Shown: positions 18,750-27,367, counted from the stretch's first letter. The stretch: 64,000 nt of DNA from Megasphaera vaginalis (ex Bordigoni et al. 2020) (GCF_900240295.1 NZ_OEQB01000005.1:124001-188000), one strand, 5' to 3'. Numbers and translations: made by a program. The notes: generated by a model not told the origin, from the letters alone.

Positions 18750-18786
18750 AAACGAACCGGGCCTGTAGTAGGTCCGGTTCGTTTTT
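18748..18786. terminator. Bidirectional terminator between convergent genes
   Basis: AAAAACGAACCGG and CCGGTTCGTTTTT arms serve the NYN gene (plus) and the CpXC gene (minus). Confidence 0.85.
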
Positions 18787-19579
18787 ATGTTTCCTTCATG
18801 ATCTCGTTGTTAAAAATTTCCTTTCCCAGCGTTTGGATCCAGAATCCGATAAGCTGTCCGTATGCGCCGTTGCCGTCTTCGGAAACGGACTGCAACAGCT
18901 GCGTCATGAATTGCTGCGCCCAGGTGTACCCGTAGCGCTCAAATACGCCCTTCCCGGATAAAGCGGGAACTCTTTCGATGAGCGGCAGAAAAACATCCTG
19001 CGTCACGTCGAGAAGCCGCGCCGTAATCGGGTAAACGTAACCGGAACCGGCCTTGCCCTCTTCCATGAACACCAATGCCAAGGAATCGGACCGGCCGGCG
19101 CCGTCAGCATAATCGAGATGATACGCTGCTAACGGCAGTTTCTGCCGGTCGGCTTCTTTGATAAGACGGTACGCGCCGTACTTGATCAGTTCATAGAGCC
19201 TGTCGTCATAACCGGACTCCATTTCGATGAGCTTCTCGCGCCATTCGCCCCACGTTAAAACGGCCCGGCAACGATAGTCGTCGAAAGATGCTTCACCGGT
19301 GAAGGCCTGAACGGCAGCGGCGCTGACTTCCAGTTTCGGTTCCGGAATGTGCCAAATCAACAGTTTTTGGTCCCTGTCACCGTAAAGACACTGCGACTCC
19401 ACCTGTACGGCAGCGTCACAGTGAGGACAAGTATAAAAAAACAGGCCTTCGTCCGTCAGCACACGGCGGCGCAGCGCGCCGTCGGCGGCATCAATATAAT
19501 CCCAAGTGGCAAAAGTTCCGTCTGTCCCGCAAGCGGGGCAGCGCAAAGATAACGTTACGGCATGACTCTTCGTTTCCAT
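18785..19579 (-). CDS. CpXC-domain protein
   Basis: 264 residues. Two CPxC pairs (CPACGTDGTF near residue 14 and CPHCDAAV near 51) form a zinc-ribbon-like knuckle typical of the CpXC family. The helical C-terminal part has no recognised signature. The family role is unknown. The ATG shares one base with the stop of the upstream macro-domain gene, so the two are coupled, and a joint role with an ADP-ribose-binding protein is possible (inference). Confidence 0.75.
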   Translation of the reverse strand: METKSHAVTLSLRCPACGTDGTFATWDYIDAADGALRRRVLTDEGLFFYTCPHCDAAVQVESQCLYGDRDQKLLIWHIPEPKLEVSAAAVQAFTGEASFDDYRCRAVLTWGEWREKLIEMESGYDDRLYELIKYGAYRLIKEADRQKLPLAAYHLDYADGAGRSDSLALVFMEEGKAGSGYVYPITARLLDVTQDVFLPLIERVPALSGKGVFERYGYTWAQQFMTQLLQSVSEDGNGAYGQLIGFWIQTLGKEIFNNEIMKET

Positions 19580-20300
19580 CAGTTGCTCTCCTCATATACT
19601 TGTAAGATCGAATCGGCAAGTACGTTCAGTGTCATAAAATTCCAATCTTCGGCCTCCCTTGAAGCAGCCCGGATAACAGGGTTGATCGCTTTCATGTTCG
19701 CGGCAAACCGAGACGGCTCCGGCAGCGGTTCCGCCGTCAACAACAACGCCAAGGCGGCAACCGTTTCCGCCGTCGTCCGGCCGCGATGCCAAGCCTGCAA
19801 AAGAAGCAGGGTGAGCTGCCGCACCACGGCAGCGCAGGCAGTCGCGTCAGCACAGACGAAATCAATCTGCTCGGCAAAAGCACCGCCGCGCAAGACGGCA
19901 GGCGCCAAAAGAGCCACAGCTTTCTGCAAGGGGAAACGTTTATCTTCCACGCTGATAAGCGAAACCGCCAGGTGCAGGAGTGTATTCTCCCGAGCCAGCC
20001 GCAAAGCCGCTTCACAGGCGCTGACCAAAAGGGCCGCTTCATTTTCCGTGCCGCCGCGCCAAAACGGTCCGCGACGGCATGAATGACATAACGCGCCGGC
20101 AGTTTGTATCCATACGTTATTTTGGCCTCTCCCTGCCGGCATCCTTGCAAAGACCGGCAGGCCGCGGTCAGAGAAATGCCGCCTTTGCGATGGACGGCAG
20201 CTGCCACCGTGCCGCCGCCGAGTAAGGTCGTACCGGCGGAAATGATGATCCCTGCCGCTTTCGAATCCGTTATATCGCCTTTAAAAACACGCAGCCGCAT
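19579..20300 (-). pseudogene. Macro-domain protein, frameshifted
   Basis: The N-terminal frame (20300 downward) encodes a clear macro (ADP-ribose-binding) domain start: VFKGDITD, IISAGTTLLGGGTVAAAVH and YKLPARYVIHAVADRF. The family then continues in another frame with WRGGTENEAALLVSACEAALRLARE. The shift lies in a run of four T (complement of 20061-20064). One extra T restores a single ~240-residue protein. The usual STGVYGFP loop reads SVEDKRFP, so the catalytic loop is also unusual. The downstream part (~100 residues) has no recognised domain. This may be a true pseudogene, a programmed shift or a sequence error. It is coupled to the CpXC gene. Confidence 0.75.
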
Positions 20301-20354
20301 CGTCCCCTCCTGAAGCGTTCCGCTTTCATTATACCATACACGTTGAACCCAAAT

Positions 20355-21266
20355 TTATTTGACAAAGATCGTAATCGCCTGCTTCAACCGTTCGACGGCT
20401 CCCAAATCATTCTGTTTGACCGCTTCGACAAGGCAATGATCGATATGATCCTTCAAAATGACTTTGCTGACGCTGACGACGGCCGAATCGACGGCTGCCA
20501 GCTGAATCAACACATCACTGCAATCTCTGCCGCCCTCAATCATGCGCTTGACCGCTTCCAAATGACCGCTGATACGGGCCAAGCGATTGATGACAATTTT
20601 TTCCTGCTGATGATATCGGCCGCAGTGAGCGGACTGCGGCTGGTCTCCGGCAGCAGTCGGTACAGACAATTCCAAACAGCGTCTGGCTTTGACAAAATAG
20701 ATCGTCCCGTCATCAACGGCAGCCGTTACAACAAACCCTGCGCCGGTCAGCAACGTGCTCATGACATCGATCGCCGGCAAGGCTGCCTCTCCCTCCGCCA
20801 GGTGTCCCGGATTCATGGCATTGACCTTTTGCCGCCCCTGATCATGCATAATAATCAAATCGCCGCCGTCTCTGACGGCAGAACCGATCTGTTTAATGAA
20901 CCGGTGCGTATTCTTGCTCATGTGCGGGTAAAAGTCAAAGCATAAAACCGTATCGTACGTTCCCGGCGGCACATCATATTTTAAAATATCTTTTTCGATA
21001 AAAGAAATCCCCTCCAAGGCGCCGTACTTTTCCTTCGCCTTGGTCAACATCGCTTTAGAATAATCGAGAGCGTCAATACGGCCGCCGCCGAGGCGCGCAT
21101 GCAAATAGGGCAGCAAGACGCCGGTGCCGCAACCGACGTCGAGAACGACGGCCGCCGCCGGTATGTCGGCAAGGTCAAGGAGCCGACCGATCAGCGCCGC
21201 GTCTTCTTTCCTGTCACGATCCCAATTAGCCGCGTAATTATCAAAAAACATATGTTCTTTATCCAT
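20355..21266 (-). CDS. SAM-dependent methyltransferase fused to CsoR/RcnR-family metal-sensing repressor domain
   Basis: 303 residues from the ATG at 21266 behind GAGGAGGAA. Residues ~1-205 are a class I methyltransferase: VLDVGCGTGVLLPYL (SAM loop), DALDYSKAML (acidic loop) and DTVLCFDFYPHM. After a short linker, residues ~215-303 match the CsoR/RcnR/FrmR all-helical repressor: INRLARISGHLEAVKRMIEGG, then RDC and DHIDHC, giving the Cys-His-Cys metal ligand pattern of CsoR. Methyltransferases and metal-responsive repressors are normally separate proteins. The fusion suggests methylation of a metal or metalloid, or of a metal-linked substrate, sensed in the same chain (inference). No CopA or other metal gene adjoins it. 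Confidence 0.88.
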   Translation of the reverse strand: MDKEHMFFDNYAANWDRDRKEDAALIGRLLDLADIPAAAVVLDVGCGTGVLLPYLHARLGGGRIDALDYSKAMLTKAKEKYGALEGISFIEKDILKYDVPPGTYDTVLCFDFYPHMSKNTHRFIKQIGSAVRDGGDLIIMHDQGRQKVNAMNPGHLAEGEAALPAIDVMSTLLTGAGFVVTAAVDDGTIYFVKARRCLELSVPTAAGDQPQSAHCGRYHQQEKIVINRLARISGHLEAVKRMIEGGRDCSDVLIQLAAVDSAVVSVSKVILKDHIDHCLVEAVKQNDLGAVERLKQAITIFVK

Positions 21267-21547
21267 GCCAAGATTCCTCCTCTTCGTTCCCCTCAAAAGC
21301 GGCGCCTCTCAACGGGCCGTTTTCGTCAGCAGCCGCCCGTCAAAGCCGGTTTATCCCGCAAATACGCCGCAATCCCGCTTCTCCCGCTATGTACTCTTCT
21401 TAGTATACAATCATATGCGACCGTTTCCTATCCCTCCCCCGTGGTTTAAGGGATAAAAAACGCAGCCGCTTCTCATAAAGTGTACAGCAAGAAACGTATC
21501 CTTGCGTTTTACCGGATAAATGTCTTTCTTGGATGATTCGGGACCGC
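21267..21547. other. Intergenic region upstream of the methyltransferase-CsoR gene
   Basis: No gene is seen. A TATACT facing the methyltransferase (complement of ~21402-21407) may be its -10 box, but no good -35 box stands before it. No CsoR-type GC-rich palindrome was found by eye. Confidence 0.4.
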
Positions 21548-21579
21548 AAAAAAGGCATGAGCTAAAAGCCCATGCCTTT
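21548..21579 (-). terminator. Terminator of the acyl-CoA dehydrogenase gene
   Basis: Minus strand AAAGGCATG and CATGCCTTT arms followed by TTTTTT. Confidence 0.8.
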
Positions 21580-21657
21580 GACAATATGACCGATTGCCGG
21601 CTGTACGGCAACGAAGTTGCTTTATAGGAACTCGCATTTCTGCAGGAGCAAAAGCTC

Positions 21658-22800
21658 TTAGCGGAAGAGACCGCCGGAAATGACGAGCTTCTGAATTTCA
21701 TTCGTGCCTTCGTAGATCTGTGTGATCTTGGCGTCGCGCATCATGCGTTCTACGTGATATTCTTTCATATAGCCGTTACCGCCGAGCATCTGCACGCATT
21801 CCGTCGTAACCTTCATCGCCACATCGGTGCAAGTCATTTTAGCAATGGCAGCAGCCGTCGTAAACGGTTTTCCCGCTTCTTTCAATTTCGCTGCTTTATA
21901 AAGAACCAATTTGGCTTTTTCAATATCAGCATACAATTCAGCCATCTTGAAGGCCAGATACTGCTGCTTGAAGAGCGGTTTGCCGAACTGTTCACGCTGT
22001 TTCAGGTAATCTCTGGCAATTTCAAATGCTCCTTCAGCGATACCGAGAGCCTGCGCACCGACACCGATACGGCCGCCGTCCAACGTCTTCATCGCCAACT
22101 TAAAGCCTTCGCCCGGTTTGGCAATCATTTGATCGGCAGATACCTTCACGTTGCTCAAGACCATTTCAGATACTTGCGCCGAGCGAATCCCCATTTTGTT
22201 TTCGATCTTGCCGACATGGAAGCCGGGCGTGCCTTTTTCGACAACGAAAGCTGCCATGCTCTTTGTTCCTACAGAAGGATCGAGGAGGCAATATACGACA
22301 GTGTAATCGGCCAGAGGACCATTGGTATTGAAAATCTTCGTGCCGTTCAATACATAACCGTCACCGTCCGGAGTGGCGATCGTCTGCTGCCCTGCAGCAT
22401 CGGAACCGGCACTGGCTTCTGTCAGCCCGAAAGAGCCGATAGCTTTACCGCTGGCAATAGGCGAGAGAAAACGTTTTTTCTGTTCGTCTGTGGCATTGGA
22501 GTACATGACACTGCCACCGTAAAGAGAGGTATTGACAGAGAACCCGATACCAAAAGACGCATCAACTTTGGAAACTTCTTCTACTGCAAGAATATATGCG
22601 AGATATCCCGTATCAGTGCCGCCGAATTCCTGTGGATAGCAGAGACCGTACATCCCCATGTTGCCGAATTCCTTGAACGCTTCAAGGGGGAATTCCGATT
22701 TTTCATCGCGTTCAACAACACCGGGAGCCAATCGTTTTTGTGTGAATTCACGAACCTGATTTACGATTTCCTGTTCTTGTGCACTGAGTTCAAAATCCAT
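21658..22800 (-). CDS. Acyl-CoA dehydrogenase, butyryl-CoA type
   Basis: 380 residues, the standard length. Signatures are FGLTEASAGSD (flavin and substrate binding), the FAD region FGKPLFKQQYLAFKMAEL, QMLGGNGYMKEYHVER and the catalytic base Glu in IYEGTNEIQ. It oxidises or, in fermenters, reduces short-chain acyl/enoyl-CoA. No etfAB or crotonase genes adjoin, so it is a stand-alone copy. It has its own promoter and terminator. Confidence 0.92.
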   Translation of the reverse strand: MDFELSAQEQEIVNQVREFTQKRLAPGVVERDEKSEFPLEAFKEFGNMGMYGLCYPQEFGGTDTGYLAYILAVEEVSKVDASFGIGFSVNTSLYGGSVMYSNATDEQKKRFLSPIASGKAIGSFGLTEASAGSDAAGQQTIATPDGDGYVLNGTKIFNTNGPLADYTVVYCLLDPSVGTKSMAAFVVEKGTPGFHVGKIENKMGIRSAQVSEMVLSNVKVSADQMIAKPGEGFKLAMKTLDGGRIGVGAQALGIAEGAFEIARDYLKQREQFGKPLFKQQYLAFKMAELYADIEKAKLVLYKAAKLKEAGKPFTTAAAIAKMTCTDVAMKVTTECVQMLGGNGYMKEYHVERMMRDAKITQIYEGTNEIQKLVISGGLFR

Positions 22801-22876
22801 TCTGCATCTCTCCTCTTAATTCAAAATATAAAATTTACCCTTAGAAACTTTTCGCAATAAGAAATATTACACTTGC

Positions 22877-22918
22877 ATAATATCATAGGTAAAATGCAGC
22901 AGTCAATACATATGTATT
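22877..22918 (-). promoter_or_regulatory. Acyl-CoA dehydrogenase promoter with palindrome over the -35 box
   Basis: Minus strand TTGACT (22906-22901), an 18-bp spacer and TATTAT (22882-22877). A perfect 14-bp palindrome AATACATATGTATT (22905-22918) abuts and overlaps the -35 box and could bind a regulator such as the MarR protein encoded 400 bp away. Confidence 0.65.
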
Positions 22919-22944
22919 AATAGTATGATAGAAAAATTTTAATG

Positions 22945-22981
22945 AAAAAAACGCAACCCCTTATCAGAGGTTGCGTTTTTT
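22945..22981. terminator. Terminator after the 50-residue ORF
   Basis: AAAAACGCAACC and GGTTGCGTTTTT arms, 5 bp past the stop of the small minus-strand gene. Confidence 0.85.
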
Positions 22982-22985
22982 ATGC

Positions 22986-23138
22986 TTAAATACTATTTGT
23001 ATTAATATCTATTTTTCCAAACTCTTTATTAGCTGCGATAAACAGATCGACGGCATCATAACGATTTATCTGCGGAACGAGAAAGCGTTTAGCCAAACTT
23101 TGTTTTTCTTCATGTACGGCTGAATTAACATATCTCAT
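22986..23138 (-). CDS. Small conserved-looking protein of 50 residues
   Basis: A 50-codon frame starting with ATG eight bases after GAAGGAG on the minus strand. It has a consensus promoter about 75 bp upstream and a perfect terminator directly behind, so it is a complete transcription unit. The product is soluble and charged, with a helical middle (HEEKQSLAKRFLVPQINRY) and a DAVDLFIAANKEF stretch. No family is recognised. The inverted repeat in its leader suggests control. Confidence 0.7.
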   Translation of the reverse strand: MRYVNSAVHEEKQSLAKRFLVPQINRYDAVDLFIAANKEFGKIDINTNSI

Positions 23139-23177
23139 AAGTTTCACTCCTTCTATCGTTTTTTTATATTTGTATAA

Positions 23178-23239
23178 AGGATATTTCGTATTAAGAAATA
23201 TCCTGGTTAAATAATATCATGAGTAGTCGACTATGTCAA
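23178..23239 (-). promoter_or_regulatory. Promoter with palindromic spacer and leader inverted repeat
   Basis: Minus strand TTGACA (23239-23234), a 17-bp spacer and TATTAT (23216-23211). The spacer holds TAGTCGACTA, a perfect 10-bp palindrome. Just past the start lies a second inverted repeat with 10-bp arms AGGATATTTC/GAAATATCCT and a 7-base centre (23178-23204), either an operator or an RNA hairpin in the leader. Confidence 0.7.
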
Positions 23240-23281
23240 TAGATTTCTCATACAGTATCTCCATTAACTTTCTAGATACAC

Positions 23282-23309
23282 AAAAGGCTTTCCCGCAGGA
23301 AAGCCTTTT
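23282..23309 (-). terminator. Terminator of the marR-family gene
   Basis: AAAGGCTTTCC and GGAAAGCCTTT arms with a CGCA/TGCG loop, 8 bp past the stop. Confidence 0.75.
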
Positions 23310-23316
23310 ATATCCC

Positions 23317-23751
23317 TTATTCCGCCTTAAAAGAAACGGCCGCATTGCCGACACGACTAAGCAACTCAACCAATTTCTCACGATCTTCAACAGAAAAATC
23401 TTTTAATACGTCATCATTCAATTCTTCAATACACTGCAATACTGCATCCTTGATCTTTAATCCTTCCGGCGTCACTTCAACGCGAATACTCCTTCTGTTA
23501 TTCGGATCCAACACCCGATCGATCAGCCCCCGCTTCTGCATTCTGTCCAGAACGCCGGATATGGTTGAGTTTTCCACACGCAGGTTCTGCGCGATTTCTT
23601 TAGGAGTTAACGAACCATCACGCCAAAGACAGGCCAACACGCCGTATTGTCCCGGCGTGATACCGAAATGCGACAAATTTTCCGAGAAGGTTAAGAAAAC
23701 TTCATGCTGCGCCACTGTCAGCAGAAAGTTTATACATTGATTATAGTCCAC
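23317..23751 (-). CDS. MarR-family transcriptional regulator
   Basis: 144 residues if started at the GTG at 23751, which follows AGAGGAAGGA; an ATG 20 codons earlier has no site. The winged helix-turn-helix lies at ~40-100 (LTPKEIAQNLRVENSTISGVLDRMQKRGLI, then the wing DPNNRRS). Dimerisation helices lie at both ends. It is monocistronic and close to the 50-residue gene and the acyl-CoA dehydrogenase gene, both of which have palindromes at their promoters. It may control one of them (inference). Confidence 0.88.
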   Translation of the reverse strand: MDYNQCINFLLTVAQHEVFLTFSENLSHFGITPGQYGVLACLWRDGSLTPKEIAQNLRVENSTISGVLDRMQKRGLIDRVLDPNNRRSIRVEVTPEGLKIKDAVLQCIEELNDDVLKDFSVEDREKLVELLSRVGNAAVSFKAE

Positions 23752-23864
23752 GACTCTCGTCCTTCCTCTAAGTAAGATAAAATATTCACGTACTTTTATA
23801 TAGTTTATCATAAATAAAGGAAGATTACCAGAAAAGCCGCTCTTTCCGCATAACCTCGTTTTTC

Positions 23865-24878
23865 CTATAAACGGACTTTTTTATTTTCCCTTATTCCCAG
23901 CGCTCGGCCGTTGACACAGTCCCGCACGCCCTGTCCGTTGCAGAAAGAAATAATATTGGCCGCCGTTCCGTTTCCCTTAGCCGCCCATGACTGCCGCGTC
24001 ATGCCGCCGATATGAGGCGTAATAATGACATTGTCCATTTGGTACAACGCATGCTGCGGCGGCAGCGGTTCGATGTCAATGACGTCAAGTGCCGCCTTGG
24101 CAATTTCCCCCGTCCTGAGGGCTTCCGTCAAGGCCGTCGTATCAACGGTATCCCCGCGGCCGATGTTCAGAAAGAGTGCGCTGTCCTTCATTTTTCGAAA
24201 AGCTGCTCTATCGACGAAATGTTTCGTTTCCGCCGTCAACGGCAAGACATCGGCAACGATATCGGCCGCTTTGTACAGCTCATCTGTCGTGACCCAAGTC
24301 ATACCGGCCGATTCTGCCGCTTCATGGCGGCGTCGATTATGATAAAGAACGGTCATGCCGCACCCTTGCGCCAACTCGGCCAGCCGAAGCCCGATATGTC
24401 CCAGTCCCAGGATGCCCATAACGGAACCGCCGACAGTCTGTCCGAAGAGGAACGGCGCCGCCCCGCGGCGCTGCCAGCCGCCGCTCTTGGCATAAGCGCA
24501 GTTCTGCGGCAAATTGCGATATGCGGCGAAAACCAACGCCATGCCCAATTCGGCAACAGCTTCCGTACCGATAGACGCCGTATTACAAAAGGGGATCCCC
24601 AACGCGGTACAAGCGTCTACGTCAACATTTTCATAGCCGACAAAGGGCTGTATGACAAGGCCCAGCCTTTCTCCTGCCGACAGTATCTCCCTTGTAATCA
24701 CGCTTTGATAGGCAACGATAAGTATCTGCGCATCGCTGATCTTGCTTTTCAACTCTTCCGCTGTAAAATGCAGTCCCTTTTCCGGCTTTCTGATCTCAAA
24801 CCTGCCATCCCGTTCCAATGGCGGTAATACGTGTTTATTGATCGGACCGCTTATTAGGACGATCGTTTTATCTGTCAT
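23865..24878 (-). CDS. D-isomer-specific 2-hydroxyacid dehydrogenase
   Basis: 337 residues. The NAD-binding loop is GILGLGHIG. The catalytic Arg is in LNIGRGDTVD, the Glu lies in DVIDIEPLPPQH and the His is in NVIITPHIGG. It reduces 2-keto acids or oxidises D-2-hydroxyacids such as glycerate, lactate or phosphoglycerate-like substrates. Length and lack of ACT or ASB domains argue against SerA proper. Single gene; substrate not assigned. Confidence 0.88.
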   Translation of the reverse strand: MTDKTIVLISGPINKHVLPPLERDGRFEIRKPEKGLHFTAEELKSKISDAQILIVAYQSVITREILSAGERLGLVIQPFVGYENVDVDACTALGIPFCNTASIGTEAVAELGMALVFAAYRNLPQNCAYAKSGGWQRRGAAPFLFGQTVGGSVMGILGLGHIGLRLAELAQGCGMTVLYHNRRRHEAAESAGMTWVTTDELYKAADIVADVLPLTAETKHFVDRAAFRKMKDSALFLNIGRGDTVDTTALTEALRTGEIAKAALDVIDIEPLPPQHALYQMDNVIITPHIGGMTRQSWAAKGNGTAANIISFCNGQGVRDCVNGRALGIRENKKVRL

Positions 24879-24964
24879 ATATCCCCTCTTCTTCCCTGAA
24901 ATCGGACAACGCCATGCTTTCGCACCGAAAAAAACAGTTCCCCTGCTTCGGTGGACGACGGCCC

Positions 24965-25417
24965 TTATCTGCGGCTCCTCGCAGTCAGAAAATCAATGGT
25001 AATCTTGTAAACGCCCGTTGCCGCTGCAGCCTTCTCGATATAGCGGGCGCCTTCTTCCCGAAAAGCGGGACTGTATTTTGCGACAAACAACTGCAATGCT
25101 TTTCGTTTTTCTTCTCCTTCTATCCGCGTTGCCCGTCCGAAAACGATCACGCTGCTATAGTTCGTACTGAAAGCAGCCGGTAATACCTCCGTTGCTCCGA
25201 CAACGGTAAATGACACCGTTTCATGAGCTTCCATATTGCGTGACCGCAGCCCCCTCGCCGCGGCGCCGTGCAGGTAGATGGCCTTGCCGTCTGTAACGTA
25301 ACTCATAGGTACGCCGTAAGGATATTTGTCTCCCTGCGTCGACAGAACGCCGTATTCGCCGTCCCGTAAAATAGCCATTCCTTCTTCAGCAGATAATTCT
25401 CTATCTTTTCTGCGCAT
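24965..25417 (-). CDS. Pyridoxamine 5'-phosphate oxidase-fold flavoprotein (NimA-like)
   Basis: 150 residues. It has the NimA/PNPOx split-barrel pattern: Met-rich start, EYGVLSTQGDKYPYGVPMSYV, the HGA near 50 and the C-terminal GVYKITIDFLTARS. Members bind flavin or heme and include nitroimidazole reductases. It follows a second gene of the same family with only 2 bp between them, an evident tandem duplication. Confidence 0.82.
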   Translation of the reverse strand: MRRKDRELSAEEGMAILRDGEYGVLSTQGDKYPYGVPMSYVTDGKAIYLHGAAARGLRSRNMEAHETVSFTVVGATEVLPAAFSTNYSSVIVFGRATRIEGEEKRKALQLFVAKYSPAFREEGARYIEKAAAATGVYKITIDFLTARSRR

Positions 25418-25419
25418 GA

Positions 25420-25926
25420 TTATCGCCCCTTCGCCGCTTTGGCGCGAACCAATTCGATCGCTTCCTTGCCGCTCAGTTTCTCAACAGTCATCGCCAAAAT
25501 CGTCACTGCCGCCAGCGATTTCTCGACAGACTGCATCACCCGTACCGGGTCAGACGGCAAATATTTCGCGCCGAGCAGCTTAAGTGCCGCAACTTTTGCC
25601 GCCTCATCGGTTACCGCATATATTTCTCCAAAGGCAATGGCGCTGCGAAAATAGGTCGTTAATTCTTCCGGAACGATCTGATCCTGATCAATGACACAGA
25701 AGGAAACCTTCTGATGGTGAGCAATAGCCTCCAGCTTATGGCCGGATGTAGCCGAATGAAAAAAAATCCGCTTTTCCGCACGGTTATAGACATAGCTGAG
25801 CGGTACGGCATAGGTATATCCGTCCTGATCAAGAAGCGCCAGCACACCGGCAGTGCCGCGCTCCATTACGGCAACCGTTTCCGCCTCACTCAACAGTTGC
25901 CGCTTCCTTCTCATTTCTCTGAACAT
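25420..25926 (-). CDS. Pyridoxamine 5'-phosphate oxidase-fold flavoprotein (NimA-like), paralogue
   Basis: 168 residues with the same fold as the next gene: MERGTAGVLALLDQDGYTYAVPLSYVY, FFHSATSGHKLEA and a C-terminal TILAMTVEKLSGKEA. The two products differ strongly in sequence, so the duplication is old or the pair is a conserved heteromer. They probably share one transcript. The gene lies 35 bp downstream of the GlcD-type oxidoreductase on the same strand. Confidence 0.8.
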   Translation of the reverse strand: MFREMRRKRQLLSEAETVAVMERGTAGVLALLDQDGYTYAVPLSYVYNRAEKRIFFHSATSGHKLEAIAHHQKVSFCVIDQDQIVPEELTTYFRSAIAFGEIYAVTDEAAKVAALKLLGAKYLPSDPVRVMQSVEKSLAAVTILAMTVEKLSGKEAIELVRAKAAKGR

Positions 25927-25960
25927 GTTGTCGCCCCCTCATCACACCGTACACGCAACG

Positions 25961-27367
25961 CTATATATCCAAATCAAATATCTTCCCCGGATTCAGAATA
26001 TAATTGGGATCCAATGCGCGCTTAACCGCTTTCATCATATCCAGTTCATCGGGGTTTGTAAATGCTTTCATCAAGTGTTTGCGTTTAAAGCCGATGCCGT
26101 GTTCGCCGGAAAGTCGACCGCCAAGACGATATATGGCGGTATACAGTTCTTGCTGATTCTTTTCAACCTGTTCGTTCCATTGGTCGTAGCTTAATTCTTC
26201 ATTTTTCAGGATATTTAAATGAATATTGCCGTCACCGACATGACTGGCGATCCGCGTTATCAGACCGTATTTCCGCGCCAGCTTCAAGATCGTTGCCAGC
26301 AGCGCCGGTTCCTGATCGACAGGCACCACAACATCTTCTTTGCAAACGTTCCGGCTTTCGGCGCGGACGGCTTCGGCAAAGGCTTTGCGCGCCTTCCAGA
26401 TACGGGCCGAATCGGCAACGAGAACAGCCGAAGCCCCGTTTTCACTGCAGAGCGCATCAAGGAAAAGAGCCTTGTCATCCAAGTCGTCTTCATCTTTCCC
26501 TTCCACTTCAATGATCAGATAATTTCCCTGCGCACTCCCCTGCAGCGGTTCCCCGAGAAAGCGCTCCACCGACTTGATTGTAATATTGTCCATAAATTCC
26601 ACACATGTCGGCGTTATCCCTGCTTTATCAATTTTGCTGACAATGCCGATAGCAGCATCGACGCTGTCGAAAACCGCCAAGATATCGAGCGTATATTTCG
26701 GCTTCGGCAACAGCTTGAGCGTAGCCTTCGTGATAATTCCCAGAGTCCCTTCCGAACCGATGATCAGCTGATCGAGGCAGTAACCGGTCGACTGCTTCTT
26801 CAAACGGGCGCCGAGCTCCACGATCTTCCCCAAGGGGGTCACGACTTCAACGGCATATACCTGATGACGCGTCGTGCCGTATTTTACAGCCCGATTGCCG
26901 CCGGCGTTCGTTGCAATATTGCCGCCGATCTGGCAAGAGTCGCCACTACAGGGATCGCCGGCATAAAAGAGTCCTTTTTCCTCAGCAGCGCGCTGCAAAT
27001 CGGCTGTACGCACGCCGGGCTGAACAACGGCATACAACGCGTCCTCATTGATCTCTTCAATGGCATTCATCTTCTCCAGGGACAAAACGATGCCGCCGCA
27101 ACTGGGAACGGCGCCGCACGCCAGCCCCGTACCTGCGCCGCGCGGCACGATAGGGAAATGATGCTCATTGGCTAAGATGACAACTGCCGCCACTTCTTCC
27201 GTCGTCTGCGGAAACACCACCGCCTCCGGCAAATGATGGTACGCCGGATCCGTAACCTCATCGTGCCCGTAAGGCTGCATCGCCTCAACGTCGGTCCAGA
27301 CATTCTTCTCTCCGACAATAGTCCGGAGCTGCGCCGCAATATTTTCAGTTACCTTAGTATAGTTCAT
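25961..27367 (-). CDS. FAD-linked 2-hydroxyacid oxidoreductase (GlcD/D-lactate dehydrogenase family)
   Basis: 468 residues from the ATG at 27367 behind GGGAGTGAAGGA; the longer frame upstream lacks a site. The FAD-binding PCMH domain shows VPRGAGTGLACGAVP and GDPCSGDSCQIGGNIATNAGG. The C-terminal FAD-oxidase domain ends with SGEHGIGFKRKHLM and LDPNYILNPGKIF. It oxidises D-lactate or a related 2-hydroxyacid, commonly with EtfAB or LarM-type partners, which are absent here. Substrate not certain. Confidence 0.88.
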   Translation of the reverse strand: MNYTKVTENIAAQLRTIVGEKNVWTDVEAMQPYGHDEVTDPAYHHLPEAVVFPQTTEEVAAVVILANEHHFPIVPRGAGTGLACGAVPSCGGIVLSLEKMNAIEEINEDALYAVVQPGVRTADLQRAAEEKGLFYAGDPCSGDSCQIGGNIATNAGGNRAVKYGTTRHQVYAVEVVTPLGKIVELGARLKKQSTGYCLDQLIIGSEGTLGIITKATLKLLPKPKYTLDILAVFDSVDAAIGIVSKIDKAGITPTCVEFMDNITIKSVERFLGEPLQGSAQGNYLIIEVEGKDEDDLDDKALFLDALCSENGASAVLVADSARIWKARKAFAEAVRAESRNVCKEDVVVPVDQEPALLATILKLARKYGLITRIASHVGDGNIHLNILKNEELSYDQWNEQVEKNQQELYTAIYRLGGRLSGEHGIGFKRKHLMKAFTNPDELDMMKAVKRALDPNYILNPGKIFDLDI

